Notes: generated by a model not told the origin, from the sequence alone. A stretch of DNA of 64,000 nt from Sphingopyxis macrogoltabida (GCF_001314325.1 NZ_CP009429.1:2604501-2668500); one strand, 5' to 3'; positions 18,625 through 27,575 are shown, counted from the stretch's first letter. Translations and numbers: made by a program.

Positions 18625-19553
18625 AAAGGAAAGGCCGGCGCGCGACTGACCATCGCCGGCAATGCGCGGCCCATCACGCCGGTAAACCAGTTGGCCGCAT
18701 CGACCGCGCGCGGCAGGTCCAGTCCCGTAGCGATCCCGCTGCGTTCGAGCATGTAGGCGACGTCCTCGGTCGCGACATTGCCCGCCGCGCCGGGCGCGAA
18801 GGGGCAGCCGCCGAGCCCGCCGAGCGAGGCATCGACCGTCGCCGCGCCCGCCGCGACCGCCGCCCACACATTGGCAAGGCCGGTCCCGCGCGTGTTGTGA
18901 AAATGCACCCGCACCGGCAAGCTGCCAACCGCTTCGCGCACCCGCCCGACCATTTCGCTGACCTGCGACGGCACGCCGACGCCGATCGTGTCGGCAAGCG
19001 CGATCTCGCGCGGCTGCGCGTCGGCGGCGCGCTTTGCCATTTCAACGACACGGGCGATCGCGATCTCACCCTCGAAAGGGCAGCCGAAGGCGGTCGCGAT
19101 CGTGATCTGTCCGCTTCGTCCCGCCGCCTGCGCGAGTTCGACGATCTCCATCGCTGCGGCGAGCGATTCGCCCGACGACTGCCCCTGATTTCGGATGCCG
19201 AACGTGTCGCTCGTCACGCAGACCGCGCCCAGTTCGTCGATCCGCCCGGTCGCCAGCGCGCGCTCGGCGCCGCGCCGGTTGAGCACGAGCCCGATAAAGG
19301 TGACGTCCTCGCGCTCAGGCAGCATCGCGACCAGTTCCTCGGCGTCGGCGAGCTGCGGCACCTTCTTCGGATTGACGAAGCTCGTCACCTCGATCCGCCG
19401 CGCTCCATAGGTGATCGCACGGCGGATCAGTTCGGCCTTGCCGGCGGTCGCCACGACCGTCGCCTCATTCTGCAGCCCGTCGCGCGGGCCGACCTCGACC
19501 ATTTCCACCGCCAGATTTTCCGCCATTTTGCGTTCCGTTTCCGCCCGAGTCAT
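18612..19553 (-). CDS. Hydroxymethylglutaryl-CoA lyase family
   Basis: Cleaves 3-hydroxy-3-methylglutaryl-CoA, or a similar tertiary hydroxyacyl-CoA, to acetyl-CoA plus acetoacetate-type products. The 313-residue TIM barrel has the catalytic start VGPRDGLQNE, the metal-site RVHFHNTRGTG segment and the signature GGCPFAPGAAGN with the active-site Cys. An in-frame ATG at 19526 would remove nine residues. The last four codons and the stop lie in an arm of the inverted repeat. It diverges from a class III CoA-transferase across a 109-base region that holds one copy of the island palindrome. The pair suits the end of a leucine- or isoprenoid-like degradation. Confidence 0.9.
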   Translation of the reverse strand: MTRAETERKMAENLAVEMVEVGPRDGLQNEATVVATAGKAELIRRAITYGARRIEVTSFVNPKKVPQLADAEELVAMLPEREDVTFIGLVLNRRGAERALATGRIDELGAVCVTSDTFGIRNQGQSSGESLAAAMEIVELAQAAGRSGQITIATAFGCPFEGEIAIARVVEMAKRAADAQPREIALADTIGVGVPSQVSEMVGRVREAVGSLPVRVHFHNTRGTGLANVWAAVAAGAATVDASLGGLGGCPFAPGAAGNVATEDVAYMLERSGIATGLDLPRAVDAANWFTGVMGRALPAMVSRAPAFPLSLP

Positions 19554-19572
19554 TTTGCAGGTTGAAAATTAC

Positions 19573-19588
19573 ATAGTATTCTAAGTAT
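19573..19588. promoter_or_regulatory. Island palindrome, site 1 (HMG-CoA lyase / CoA-transferase)
   Basis: ATAGTATTCTAAGTAT matches the 12-base core TTAGTATACTAA at 10 of 12 positions. It lies between divergent genes, 20 bases from the lyase start. The same sequence type recurs at 23189, 27589, 35481, 43409 and 44554, always in promoter regions of accessory genes. Confidence 0.65.
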
Positions 19589-19662
19589 ATCGAATCCACA
19601 AGAGTGATGCCCAGCCGGCGCAATATGCGTCATAACCCGGCCGGGGCACCGAAAGGAATGGA

Positions 19663-20820
19663 ATGACGAACACAGGGGGAGCGCTGGACGGCATCAGGGT
19701 GGTCGAGATGGGGCAGCTCATCGCCGGTCCCTTCTGCGGCCAGTTGCTCGGCGACATGGGTGCCGAGATCGTCAAGCTCGAACCGCCGGGCACGGGCGAC
19801 CAGATGCGCAACTGGGGCCAGGGCGACAAACCGAGCTGGTGGCGCGTCATCGCGCGCAACAAATATTCGGTGGCGGTCGACCTGCGCAGCGAGGAAGGTC
19901 AGGCGCTGGCGCGCGAACTGATCGCCAAGGCCGACATCCTGATCGAGAATTTCCGCCCCGGCACGCTCGAAAAATGGAACCTCGATCCCGCCGAGCTGCG
20001 CAAGACGAACCCCGGGCTGATCGTCGTGCGCGTGTCGGGCTATGGTCAGACCGGACCCTATTCGGCGCGCGCCGGCTTCGGCGGCATCGGCGAGGCGATG
20101 GGCGGCTGGCGCGGCATCGTCGGCTATCCCGACCTGCCGCCCGCGCGCATGGGCGTGTCGATCGGCGATACGCTCGCCGCGACTTACGGCTGCATGGGCG
20201 CGCTCGCGGCGCTTCATCATCGCAGCAAGACCGGCGAAGGCCAGATCGTCGACTCGGCGCTGTACGAAGCGGTGCTGCAGGTGATGGAATCGACCGTCTC
20301 CGACTATTCGGCGAGCGGCACCAAGCGGCGCCGGACGGGGTCGACGCTGCCTGCCATTGCGCCGTCGAACGTCTATCCGTGCAGCGACGGCGAATATCTG
20401 ATCGGCGCCAATCAGGACGGCGTCTTCGCCCGCCTCGCCGCAGCGATGGGACGCCCCGAACTGGCGAGCGACGAACGCTATGCGACGCACCGCGCCCGCG
20501 GCGTTCGGCAGGAGGAACTCGACGCGCTGATCGGCGAATGGACCGCGACGATGACAATCGCCGAACTGGAAGCCAAGATGGTTGCGGCAGGCGTCCCCGC
20601 GGGCCGCGTCTTCGACGCCGAAGACATGCTCGCCGACCCGCATTTCGCCGCGCGCGAGGCGCTGGTGACGGTCGCCGACGAAGAACTGGGAGAGATCCGG
20701 ATGCAGGGGGTCTTCCCGAAACTGTCGGCGACGCCCGGCAGCGTCCGCCGCCCCGCGCCGCTCACCGTCGGGCAGGATACTGGCGATGTGCTCCGCCGCT
20801 GGCTCGGCCGCGAAGGATAA
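19663..20820 (+). CDS. Class III (CaiB/BaiF) CoA-transferase
   Basis: Moves CoA between an acyl-CoA donor and a free acid. It has 385 residues, the family length. It carries the N-terminal GIRVVEMGQLIAGPFCGQLLG segment, the RNKYSVAVDLRSEEG element and Asp169 (VSIGDTLAA) at the position of the catalytic aspartate of formyl-CoA transferase. The ATG at 19663 follows GAAAGGA. It is 4 bases upstream of a frameshifted glutathione S-transferase gene and diverges from the HMG-CoA lyase. It probably activates or recycles an acid intermediate of the island pathway. Confidence 0.92.
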   Translation: MTNTGGALDGIRVVEMGQLIAGPFCGQLLGDMGAEIVKLEPPGTGDQMRNWGQGDKPSWWRVIARNKYSVAVDLRSEEGQALARELIAKADILIENFRPGTLEKWNLDPAELRKTNPGLIVVRVSGYGQTGPYSARAGFGGIGEAMGGWRGIVGYPDLPPARMGVSIGDTLAATYGCMGALAALHHRSKTGEGQIVDSALYEAVLQVMESTVSDYSASGTKRRRTGSTLPAIAPSNVYPCSDGEYLIGANQDGVFARLAAAMGRPELASDERYATHRARGVRQEELDALIGEWTATMTIAELEAKMVAAGVPAGRVFDAEDMLADPHFAAREALVTVADEELGEIRMQGVFPKLSATPGSVRRPAPLTVGQDTGDVLRRWLGREG

Positions 20821-20824
20821 GGCG

Positions 20825-21530
20825 ATGATCACCCTCTACGGCGGCCCGACCCCCCAATGCGCGCAAGATCGCGATCGCGCTGCTCGAAATGGGGCTCGCA
20901 TGGCGGCTCGAACCCGTCGATATCCTTGCGGGCGACCAGCTCACTCCCGAATTTCTCGCGCTCAACCCGAACAACAAGACGCCGGTGATCGTCGACGACG
21001 AAGGCCCGCACGGGCCGGGCTTCGTCCTGTGGGAAACCGGCGCGATCCTGCTTTACCTTGCCGAAAAGACCGGTCGCTTCCTGCCCGCCGATCCGGTGAA
21101 GCGCGCGATCTGCTGGCAATGGCTGATGTTCCAGGTCTCGGGCGTCGGCCCGATGTTCGGGCAGGAGGCGCATTTCACCCATTATGCCAGCGAGCGGCAC
21201 GACTACCCCATCGAGCGCTACAGCCGCGAGGTCGACCGGCTGATGATGGTGCTCGACAAGCGCCTCGGCGAGGCCGAATGGCTGGCGGGCGACGAATATA
21301 CGATCGCCGATATGGCCACCCTGCCCTATCTCCGCCGCCAGTTCATCGACAAGGCCGGACGCTTCCCGAACGTCGAACGCTGGGGCGCCGCGATGCTCGA
21401 ACGGCCTGCCGTCGCCGAAGGCATGAAGGTCGGGGTCGCCCGCCCCGAGACGATCGAGGGCGGGCTAAGCGGTTTCACTGACGAGCATCGCGCGATCCTG
21501 TGGGGCGACCGGCAGCATGTGAAACGGTGA
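20825..21530 (+). pseudogene. Glutathione S-transferase (Nu/YfcG-like) with +1 frameshift in a C6 tract
   Basis: The ATG at 20825 opens with MITLYGGPTP, the expected thioredoxin-fold start. The frame then breaks at the six-C run 20850-20855. Dropping one C restores NARKIAIALLEMGLAWRL and an intact remainder to 21530 that aligns throughout with the paralogues at 21913 and 26061. It is either a genuine frameshift mutation, a slippage-prone (possibly phase-variable) tract, or a sequencing error. Without correction only an N-terminally truncated protein from ATG 20889 (213 residues) is possible, lacking the first strand and the glutathione-contact loop. The rest, including the GDEYTIADMATLPY C-terminal domain, is undamaged. 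Confidence 0.8.
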
Positions 21531-21548
21531 AGCGGAAGTCGCAAAAAT

Positions 21549-21821
21549 TCATCCGCCGGGATTTTTTTCGACAAAGATTGCTACAGCCTCTGAAATTGTC
21601 GGCTTCCATAATTGAGTGTCAGATGGAAAGGCATTCAGAAACGCTTCTAATGTTCCGTGAGGAGCAATCATCTCATCAGCGCCGAGGTCTCGCCCCTCGT
21701 CGAAGGTGACATAATTGGCGAAGGCAATCCAAACCAAGCCTGTGTCCAAGTTCCGAAAACCGACATATCTCGCGGCGATCTTTGAATCCACGCGCCTCCA
21801 AACAGCTATCTCTTCAAACAT
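21549..21821 (-). CDS. Small uncharacterised protein in a low-GC patch
   Basis: A 90-residue product that I do not recognise. It is acidic-aromatic (WRRVDSKIAARYVGFRN, then TGLVWIAFANYVTFDEG) with no signal peptide, membrane segment or known motif. The surrounding 21531-21905 stretch is visibly richer in A+T than its neighbours and codon use differs, suggesting acquisition or a gene remnant. A GGGTGA sequence sits 6-7 bases before the ATG. It lies between two co-oriented-paralogue GST genes on opposite strands. It could be a genuine small protein or a decayed fragment. Confidence 0.5.
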   Translation of the reverse strand: MFEEIAVWRRVDSKIAARYVGFRNLDTGLVWIAFANYVTFDEGRDLGADEMIAPHGTLEAFLNAFPSDTQLWKPTISEAVAIFVEKNPGG

Positions 21822-21912
21822 TAAAGTTCACCCGAAGATACCCTGAAAAACGGGCCCATCGCCAATGCTATAGTGTCCGCAACAAAGCTACAATCGGCTC
21901 AAAGCAAACGTC

Positions 21913-22638
21913 TCAATCCCCCTTCACCGCCGCTTGGTTCGCTTCGCCGAACATGTTCGACCACTCCTTCTCATCCAGCGTCTGGTGCCGTCCGACATAT
22001 TTCGCCGGCGCCTTCAGATCGTCGCGCGCCATCGCCCGCGCCACCGCCGGCCGCGCCCGGATGCGTTCGAACCAGCCGTGCATCGCGGGCCATTCGTCGA
22101 GCCCCATACCCATGACGAACGCCGAGGCACGCCCGGGCCAGATCGCCATATCGGCGATCGTATAGTCGTCACCCGCGACATAGGCGCTCTTCTCCAGCCG
22201 CTTTTCGAGTACGGTGAGCAGGCGGTTCAGCTCCTTCGTATAGCGTTCGACGGCATAATCCTGTCCGGCCGGGGCATAGCGCAGGAAATGGCTCGCCTGC
22301 CCGCCCATCGGGCCCAGCCCCGCGACCTGCCAGGTCAGCCACGACAGCGTCGCGGCGCGCGCCGCACCCGATGCGGGCAGAAAGCGCCCGCTTTTTTCGG
22401 CAAGATATTGCAGGATCGCACCCGATTCAAAGACCGCAATGGGCTCGCCGCCTTCGCCGGGATCGTTATCGACGATCGCCGGCAACTTGTGATTGGGATT
22501 GATCCGTCCGAACGCCGCGGTGAGCTGGTCGCCCTCGAAGATGTCATAGGGAATGACGCGATAGGCGGCGCCGATCTCCTCGAGCATGATCGCGATCTTC
22601 TGCCCGTTCGGGGTCGCGGAATAGTGAAGATCGATCAT
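21913..22638 (-). CDS. Glutathione S-transferase, Nu/YfcG-like
   Basis: A 241-residue two-domain GST. The N-terminal thioredoxin fold starts MIDLHYSATPNGQK, where the N of TPN takes the catalytic place in this class. NPNHKLPAIVDND carries the cis-proline and FESGAILQYLAEKSG the glutathione-binding E-S pair at about residues 75-90. The C-terminal helical domain includes DDYTIADMAIWPG. The ATG at 22638 is chosen over upstream starts because the family begins there and the DUF3237 gene ends one base before. It should conjugate or deconjugate glutathione with a catabolic intermediate. It is co-transcribed with DUF3237. Confidence 0.9.
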   Translation of the reverse strand: MIDLHYSATPNGQKIAIMLEEIGAAYRVIPYDIFEGDQLTAAFGRINPNHKLPAIVDNDPGEGGEPIAVFESGAILQYLAEKSGRFLPASGAARAATLSWLTWQVAGLGPMGGQASHFLRYAPAGQDYAVERYTKELNRLLTVLEKRLEKSAYVAGDDYTIADMAIWPGRASAFVMGMGLDEWPAMHGWFERIRARPAVARAMARDDLKAPAKYVGRHQTLDEKEWSNMFGEANQAAVKGD

Positions 22639-22639
22639 C

Positions 22640-23146
22640 TCAGCGGATCTCGTGAAGGACATGGCGGACGCCGAAATCGGTGCGTTCACCGACCCCGACC
22701 GCGAGCAGGCCGTTCAGCCAGCCATATTTTACGCTCGCGGTTTCGAACACTGGCGCGATTCGCAGATAGTATCGCGACGGATCGACATCAGGCGCCGCGG
22801 GATCGGCAAAGGCGGCGCGGACATCGTCGGGAATGACGTTGCGCCCGGTGTAGGACAGATAGATGAGTTCGCCGTCATCGGTCTGCCATACCGCGCGGGC
22901 ATCGAAGGTGCCGACCGAAGCCGCCTCTCCCAGCCGTCCGCTGCGCGACCAGTTGCCGCCGCCGGGCAGGACGATACCGTTGATTCGCGGTCCGAAAAAC
23001 CGCCCGCCGCTGATATATCCCATGCGATGATCGCCGAATGGCGACACGCCCATTCCGATGATGCCGCCGCCGACCTCGAACTCCACCGTGCACAGATGGG
23101 TGCTTGCGAGAGCGGGATAACCGGCTTCTCCATTTTCATCGTTCAT
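22640..23146 (-). CDS. DUF3237 family protein
   Basis: A 168-residue protein with the DUF3237 beta-barrel pattern: LCTVEFEVGGG, GRFFGPRINGIVLPGGGNW, and a C-terminal VKYGWLNGLLAVGVGERT. No enzymatic role is established for the family, but its members recur in aromatic and xenobiotic catabolic clusters. It lies 1 base upstream of a GST on the same strand, so the two are probably co-translated. Its promoter region, shared with the divergent TonB receptor gene, contains the only perfect copy of the island palindrome. Confidence 0.85.
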   Translation of the reverse strand: MNDENGEAGYPALASTHLCTVEFEVGGGIIGMGVSPFGDHRMGYISGGRFFGPRINGIVLPGGGNWSRSGRLGEAASVGTFDARAVWQTDDGELIYLSYTGRNVIPDDVRAAFADPAAPDVDPSRYYLRIAPVFETASVKYGWLNGLLAVGVGERTDFGVRHVLHEIR

Positions 23147-23188
23147 CTTGCGAATCCTCTTCCAAAGCTATGGACAAGCATAAAACCA

Positions 23189-23204
23189 TTAGTATACTAA
23201 GGGT
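23189..23204. promoter_or_regulatory. Island palindrome, site 2 (perfect copy, DUF3237-GST / TonB receptor)
   Basis: TTAGTATACTAA at 23189-23200 is a perfect 12-base palindrome followed by GGGT. It lies in the 123-base divergent region between the DUF3237-GST unit and the second TonB receptor. It is the best match among the six sites and is used here as the core reference. Confidence 0.7.
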
Positions 23205-23269
23205 CAATCAGATTGACGGATCGGGGTCCCCTCCCCGGCACCGTCGGCATCGTTCCAAGGGAGGGTAGC

Positions 23270-25567
23270 ATGAAGGCGTTCAACCAGATTCTGTTGTCGG
23301 GAGTCGCGACGGTCGCGATGACGGCATTCGCCGCGCCGGCGCTGGCGCAGACGGCGGCCGCAGAAGCCGACGACAGCAACACGAACGAAATCATCGTCAC
23401 CGCGCAAAAACGCGAACAGAGCCTGCAGGACGTGCCGATTTCGATGGAAGTCGTCAGCGGCGCCAAGCTCGCCGAGTTCAACACCAGCGACATCAAGGCG
23501 GTGATGAACTACACGCCGAACGTCTTCGTCCAGTCGACCGCGGGCAACGACGTCATCTATATCCGCGGTTTCGGTTCGCCGCCGGCGAACTTCGCCTTCG
23601 ACCAGTCGGTCTCGCTCTATGTCGACGGCATCTACGCCGGCCGCAGCCGCCAGGCGCAGGCGCCCTTCTTCGACCTCGAACGTGTCGAAGTGCTGCGCGG
23701 CCCGCAGGGTGCGCTGTTCGGCAAGAACACTGCGGCGGGCGCGGTCAGCGTCGTGTCGGCCGGGCCGACCAGCCAGGCCGAGGGCGCCTTCACCGCGCTC
23801 TATAATTTCGACCACAAGGGCTTCGACGTCTCGGGCTATGTCTCGGGCCCGCTCAGCAGCACGCTGTCGGCACGCCTTGCGTACAAGATCGTCAAGCAGG
23901 ACGGCTATATCCGCAACCTCGCGACCAATCACGACGATCCCGAAACCAAGTCGCAGCTCGCGCGCCTGACCGTCAAGTGGGAGCCGTCGAACGACTTCGA
24001 CTATACGCTGAAGGCCGAATATGGGAACCGCGACATCGTCGGCGGGATCACCGTGTCGAGCCCGCTGACCAGTGGCCAGGATCCGCAGGACACGCGCTAT
24101 CTCGAACGCTCGGCGCTCGGCCGCGAAGGCAACCGCAATGAATCGGTGATGATCTCGGGCGTCGGCAACCTCGCACTCGGCGATTTCACCCTGACCTCGG
24201 TCACCGGCTATAGCTGGTTCAAGTCGAAGATCACCAACGGCTTCGACCAGACGATCCCGAACAGCGGCGGCGCGCATACCGTCAACTCGGTCTACAACGC
24301 CTTCCCCGAACGCTTCGACCAGTTCTCGCAGGAAATCCGCATCCTGTCGCCGGTCGGCGAAACCTTCGAATTCATCGTGGGCGCCTATTACGACAAGTCC
24401 GACTATACGCTGGAACAATATCAGGGCTTCAACATCCCCAACCTGTTCCTTTCGATCCCCGGCGCGACGCCGACCGATCCCCGCATCCCGATCTTCGACG
24501 GTCCGTATCTGGCCCGCATCGACAGCATTTTCCGCCAGAAGGCCGAAAGCTGGTCGGTCTTCGGACAGGGCACGCTCAATATCAGCGATGCCTTCCGCGC
24601 GATCGGCAGCCTGCGCTATTCGCACACCAAGAAGGACGGCAGCTTCCGAACCACGCTGGCGTCGGCTTCGAACGGCCTCAACGGACAGCCCTTCCCGCTG
24701 CGTCCGATCACCAACGCCGACGGCTCGATCAGCGAGGGCAATGTCGATCCTTCGGTGACGCTGCAATATGACATCGCCCCGCGCATCATGGTCTACGGGA
24801 CCTGGGGCCGCGGGTCGAAATCGGGCGGTTTCGTGTCGAACACGCTCGGCACCGTCGACAGCACCTTCACCTTCGAACCCGAACGGTCGGAGAATTTCGA
24901 GGCGGGCATCAAGTCGACGCTGCTCGACGGCAAGCTCGTCGCCAACGTCTCGGTCTACAAGACGAAGTTCAAGGACCTGCAGGTCTCGGTCTACCAGCCC
25001 GCGACGTCGAGCTATCTGACCGGCAATGCCGCCGCCGCGACGTCGAAGGGGGTCGAAGGATCGCTCAGCATCTTCCCGGTCCCCAATTTCGACATCAGCG
25101 CCTCGGCCGCCTATTCGGACATCAAATATGACGATTATCCGGGCGCCGCGTGCCTCGCGTCGCAGCCGGTGACCTGTACCCCGGCGACGAACAACCTCGC
25201 CGGCTTCCCGGTCGCCTATTCGTCGAAGTGGACGGGCAGCGTCACCGCGCATGCGCGCTTCGACATGTCCGATGCGATGAAGCTCGACATCACCGGCGTC
25301 GCCGCCGGCCGCTCGAAATATTTCAATTCGGACAACCAGAGCCCGATCTTCGGCGTCCAGGGCGGTTATGTGAAGCTCGACCTGCGCGTCCAGCTCGCCG
25401 ATCAGGACGATCGCTGGCATCTCGCGCTGGTCGGCAAGAATCTGACCAACCAGAAGACGATCGGCAGCGCGTTCAACCTGCCGGCGCCGATCACGCCGGT
25501 TCCGCGCGCGATCCTCTACCTCGAACCCACCCGCAACATTTCGGTCGAGGCCGGGTTCAAGTTCTGA
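23270..25567 (+). CDS. TonB-dependent outer-membrane receptor
   Basis: A 765-residue receptor. A signal peptide (MKAFNQILLSGVATVAM to ALAQ, about 26 residues) is followed by the NEIIVTAQKREQSLQDVPIS box, a plug with FDLERVEVLRGPQGALFGKN, and a barrel ending in aromatic Phe (VEAGFKF). ATG 23270 is preferred to the ATG at 23213 because it follows AGGGAGGG and opens the signal peptide. The stop overlaps the next start by one base (TGATG), so a SnoaL-like enzyme and a GST are co-translated. This links uptake directly to metabolism of the imported compound. The ligand is unknown. Confidence 0.93.
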   Translation: MKAFNQILLSGVATVAMTAFAAPALAQTAAAEADDSNTNEIIVTAQKREQSLQDVPISMEVVSGAKLAEFNTSDIKAVMNYTPNVFVQSTAGNDVIYIRGFGSPPANFAFDQSVSLYVDGIYAGRSRQAQAPFFDLERVEVLRGPQGALFGKNTAAGAVSVVSAGPTSQAEGAFTALYNFDHKGFDVSGYVSGPLSSTLSARLAYKIVKQDGYIRNLATNHDDPETKSQLARLTVKWEPSNDFDYTLKAEYGNRDIVGGITVSSPLTSGQDPQDTRYLERSALGREGNRNESVMISGVGNLALGDFTLTSVTGYSWFKSKITNGFDQTIPNSGGAHTVNSVYNAFPERFDQFSQEIRILSPVGETFEFIVGAYYDKSDYTLEQYQGFNIPNLFLSIPGATPTDPRIPIFDGPYLARIDSIFRQKAESWSVFGQGTLNISDAFRAIGSLRYSHTKKDGSFRTTLASASNGLNGQPFPLRPITNADGSISEGNVDPSVTLQYDIAPRIMVYGTWGRGSKSGGFVSNTLGTVDSTFTFEPERSENFEAGIKSTLLDGKLVANVSVYKTKFKDLQVSVYQPATSSYLTGNAAAATSKGVEGSLSIFPVPNFDISASAAYSDIKYDDYPGAACLASQPVTCTPATNNLAGFPVAYSSKWTGSVTAHARFDMSDAMKLDITGVAAGRSKYFNSDNQSPIFGVQGGYVKLDLRVQLADQDDRWHLALVGKNLTNQKTIGSAFNLPAPITPVPRAILYLEPTRNISVEAGFKF

Positions 25568-26064
25568 TGTCCCGGGGCCCGGCCGCGATCGACGCTTTCC
25601 TCGACAGGGAAGCGGCGGTCGCGGTCGTGACCTCCTATGCGTCGGCGCTCGATGCGCGCGACTGGGTCGCGTACCGCGCCCTCTTCACCGACGAGATCGC
25701 GATCGATTATGGCGCGATCGGCTCGCTCATCGCGACGGTGCCCGCGGACGAGTGGACGAACCGCTGCAAGACGCTCGAAGGCTTCGACGCGACCGCGCAC
25801 CGCCTGCACAATATCGTCGCGACGATCGACGGTGACCATGCGACGGTGGCGAGCATCGTCGATGCCGTCCATCTCGTCGGGATCGAGGACCGCGCGCTGC
25901 TCGGCGACCTGATCGGGCGCTACACGCATCGGCTGGTGCGGCACGGCGGGTGGAAGATCGCCGGCGTGACATTGACCGTCGTCGGCTATCCTGCCGGAAA
26001 GGAGGCGTTCGAAGCCGCCTTCGCCGCCGCACGCGCCATTTTCGCCGAAGGAAGTACCGGATGA
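25567..26064 (+). CDS. SnoaL/NTF2-like polyketide-cyclase-fold protein
   Basis: A 165-residue protein of the SnoaL_4 type. It has AVVTSYASALDARDWVAYRALFTDE (residues 17-41), the AHRLHNIVATIDGDHATV core and a C-terminal WKIAGVTLTVVGY strand. Members act as small dehydratases, isomerases or ring-hydroxylation accessory subunits. The start overlaps the TonB receptor stop by 1 base, and the stop overlaps the GST start by 4 bases (ATGA). No catalytic assignment is possible from the sequence alone. Confidence 0.85.
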   Translation: MSRGPAAIDAFLDREAAVAVVTSYASALDARDWVAYRALFTDEIAIDYGAIGSLIATVPADEWTNRCKTLEGFDATAHRLHNIVATIDGDHATVASIVDAVHLVGIEDRALLGDLIGRYTHRLVRHGGWKIAGVTLTVVGYPAGKEAFEAAFAAARAIFAEGSTG

Positions 26065-26771
26065 TCGATGTCTATTTCACCCCCACGCCGAACGGCCACA
26101 AGGTGTCGATCATGCTCGAAGAGACCGGGCTGGCGCATAATCTGATCGCGATGAACATGCTCGAGGGCGATCATCTGACCCCCGAATATCGCCGCATCAA
26201 CCCCAACGGCCGCCTCCCCGCCATCGTCGATCACGACCCCGTCGGTGGCGGCGCGCCGCTACCGGTGTTCGAAAGCGGCGCGATCCTGCTCTATCTCGCG
26301 GAGAAGAGCGGGCAGTTGCTCCCCGCCGATCCGCGCCGCCGGTCGCAGGCGCAACAATGGCTGATGTGGCAGATGGCAAGCTTCGGTCCGATGCAGGGTC
26401 AGGCGCATCATTTCATCCGCTACGCGCCCGAAGGACAGAGCTATCCCGTCGAACGCTATCGCAACGAAACGCTGCGCCTGCTCCATGTCCTCGACGGTCG
26501 GCTACGCGAAGCCGAGTATCTGGCGGGCGAATATTCGATCGCCGACATCGCATGCTGGCCATGGACGCGGGCGATCCGCGCGATCGGCCTGACCCTCGAC
26601 GATTATCCGGCGGTCGCCGACTGGTTCGCGCGGATCGGCGAACGCCCGACGGTGATCGCCGGCACCGACGTCAAGAATGCCGCCAACCTGTCGAGCGCGC
26701 GGCCGGTGCTGACCGAGGAGCAATGGTCGAACCTGTTCGGCAAGAATATGCTCGAAGCGCCGATCCGCTAA
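26061..26771 (+). CDS. Glutathione S-transferase, Nu/YfcG-like
   Basis: A 236-residue GST paralogous to those at 20825 and 21913. It starts MIDVYFTPTPNGHK, with NPNGRLPAIVDHDP, FESGAILLYLAEKSG and EYSIADIACWPW, the same order and spacing of elements. It is the third gene of the TonB receptor-SnoaL-GST unit, coupled by an ATGA overlap. The stop overlaps the convergent SDR gene by 4 bases. It probably handles a reactive (epoxide, quinone or ether) intermediate of the imported substrate; this role is inferred. Confidence 0.9.
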   Translation: MIDVYFTPTPNGHKVSIMLEETGLAHNLIAMNMLEGDHLTPEYRRINPNGRLPAIVDHDPVGGGAPLPVFESGAILLYLAEKSGQLLPADPRRRSQAQQWLMWQMASFGPMQGQAHHFIRYAPEGQSYPVERYRNETLRLLHVLDGRLREAEYLAGEYSIADIACWPWTRAIRAIGLTLDDYPAVADWFARIGERPTVIAGTDVKNAANLSSARPVLTEEQWSNLFGKNMLEAPIR

Positions 26772-27535
26772 ACCGTATCGGCGTGGCCCCACTGATATTC
26801 GACCTGCCCGTTCGACCGCCGCACCGCGACCCAGTCGCCGCCCGCAAGACTGTCGTCCTCGATCAGCGCGATCACCCCGCCGGCAATATCCTCGGGCAAG
26901 CACGCCTCGTTGTTCGCCAGCACCGTCTTCATCCATTCGGACTTGCCGCCCGCCCCCGTCGTATCGAGGATCGGCGTGTCGACCAGCCCCGGCAGCATCC
27001 CTGCGACGCGGACGTTGCGTTCGCCCTTCAGCGAAGCGCAGCAGCGCGTGAACATCATCACCGCCGCCTTGGTCGTCGCATACATCGCATCGTAGAAGCC
27101 GGTGCCGAGCGCGACGGTCGAGACGGTGTTGACGATCACCCCGCCGCCGCGCGCTTTCATCGCCTGTACGGCGATCTGCGTCGCCGTGACGAGCGACGTG
27201 ATGTTGACGTCGATGATCCAGCGGACGCGCGCGGAATCGACGTCGGGGAATTGCGGCAGACCCGAGACGACGCCAGCATTGTTGTGGAGGATATCGACGT
27301 CGCTATGTGCCTGGAACCACGCCTCGACCGCCGGGATATCCGAGAGATCGAGCCTGTGCACGCTGGCCTTCGCGCCCGCCGCCTCGACCAGCCGCGCAGT
27401 CTCGGCGAGCCCTGCTTCGTTGACGTCGACCAGCGCTACCATCGCCGCGCCGCGGCTCGCCAGCATCACGGCGGTCGCGCGGCCGATCCCGCCCGCCGAG
27501 CCGGTGACGATCGCGCTCTTGCCCGTGATATCCAT
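26768..27535 (-). CDS. Short-chain dehydrogenase/reductase
   Basis: A 255-residue classical SDR. It has TGSAGGIG cofactor loop (residues 11-18), LVDVNEA after strand 2 (the Asp suggests NAD(H) preference), HNNAGV, and the catalytic Ser...YATTK set (NTVSTVALGTGFYDAMYATTK). The ATG at 27535 gives the standard start; the much longer open frame upstream is antisense to the MFS gene. It diverges from the MFS operon across a region holding a partial island palindrome. It probably oxidises a secondary alcohol in the same pathway. Confidence 0.9.
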   Translation of the reverse strand: MDITGKSAIVTGSAGGIGRATAVMLASRGAAMVALVDVNEAGLAETARLVEAAGAKASVHRLDLSDIPAVEAWFQAHSDVDILHNNAGVVSGLPQFPDVDSARVRWIIDVNITSLVTATQIAVQAMKARGGGVIVNTVSTVALGTGFYDAMYATTKAAVMMFTRCCASLKGERNVRVAGMLPGLVDTPILDTTGAGGKSEWMKTVLANNEACLPEDIAGGVIALIEDDSLAGGDWVAVRRSNGQVEYQWGHADTV

Positions 27536-27575
27536 CTCTTCTCTCCCGTCGATCTTGTCGCTACCGTAAAGCACA

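Noticed and set aside
23204..25420. Minus-strand 738-codon open frame opposite the second TonB receptor
   Set aside because: Antisense shadow with the same low-complexity composition; the receptor on the plus strand is complete.
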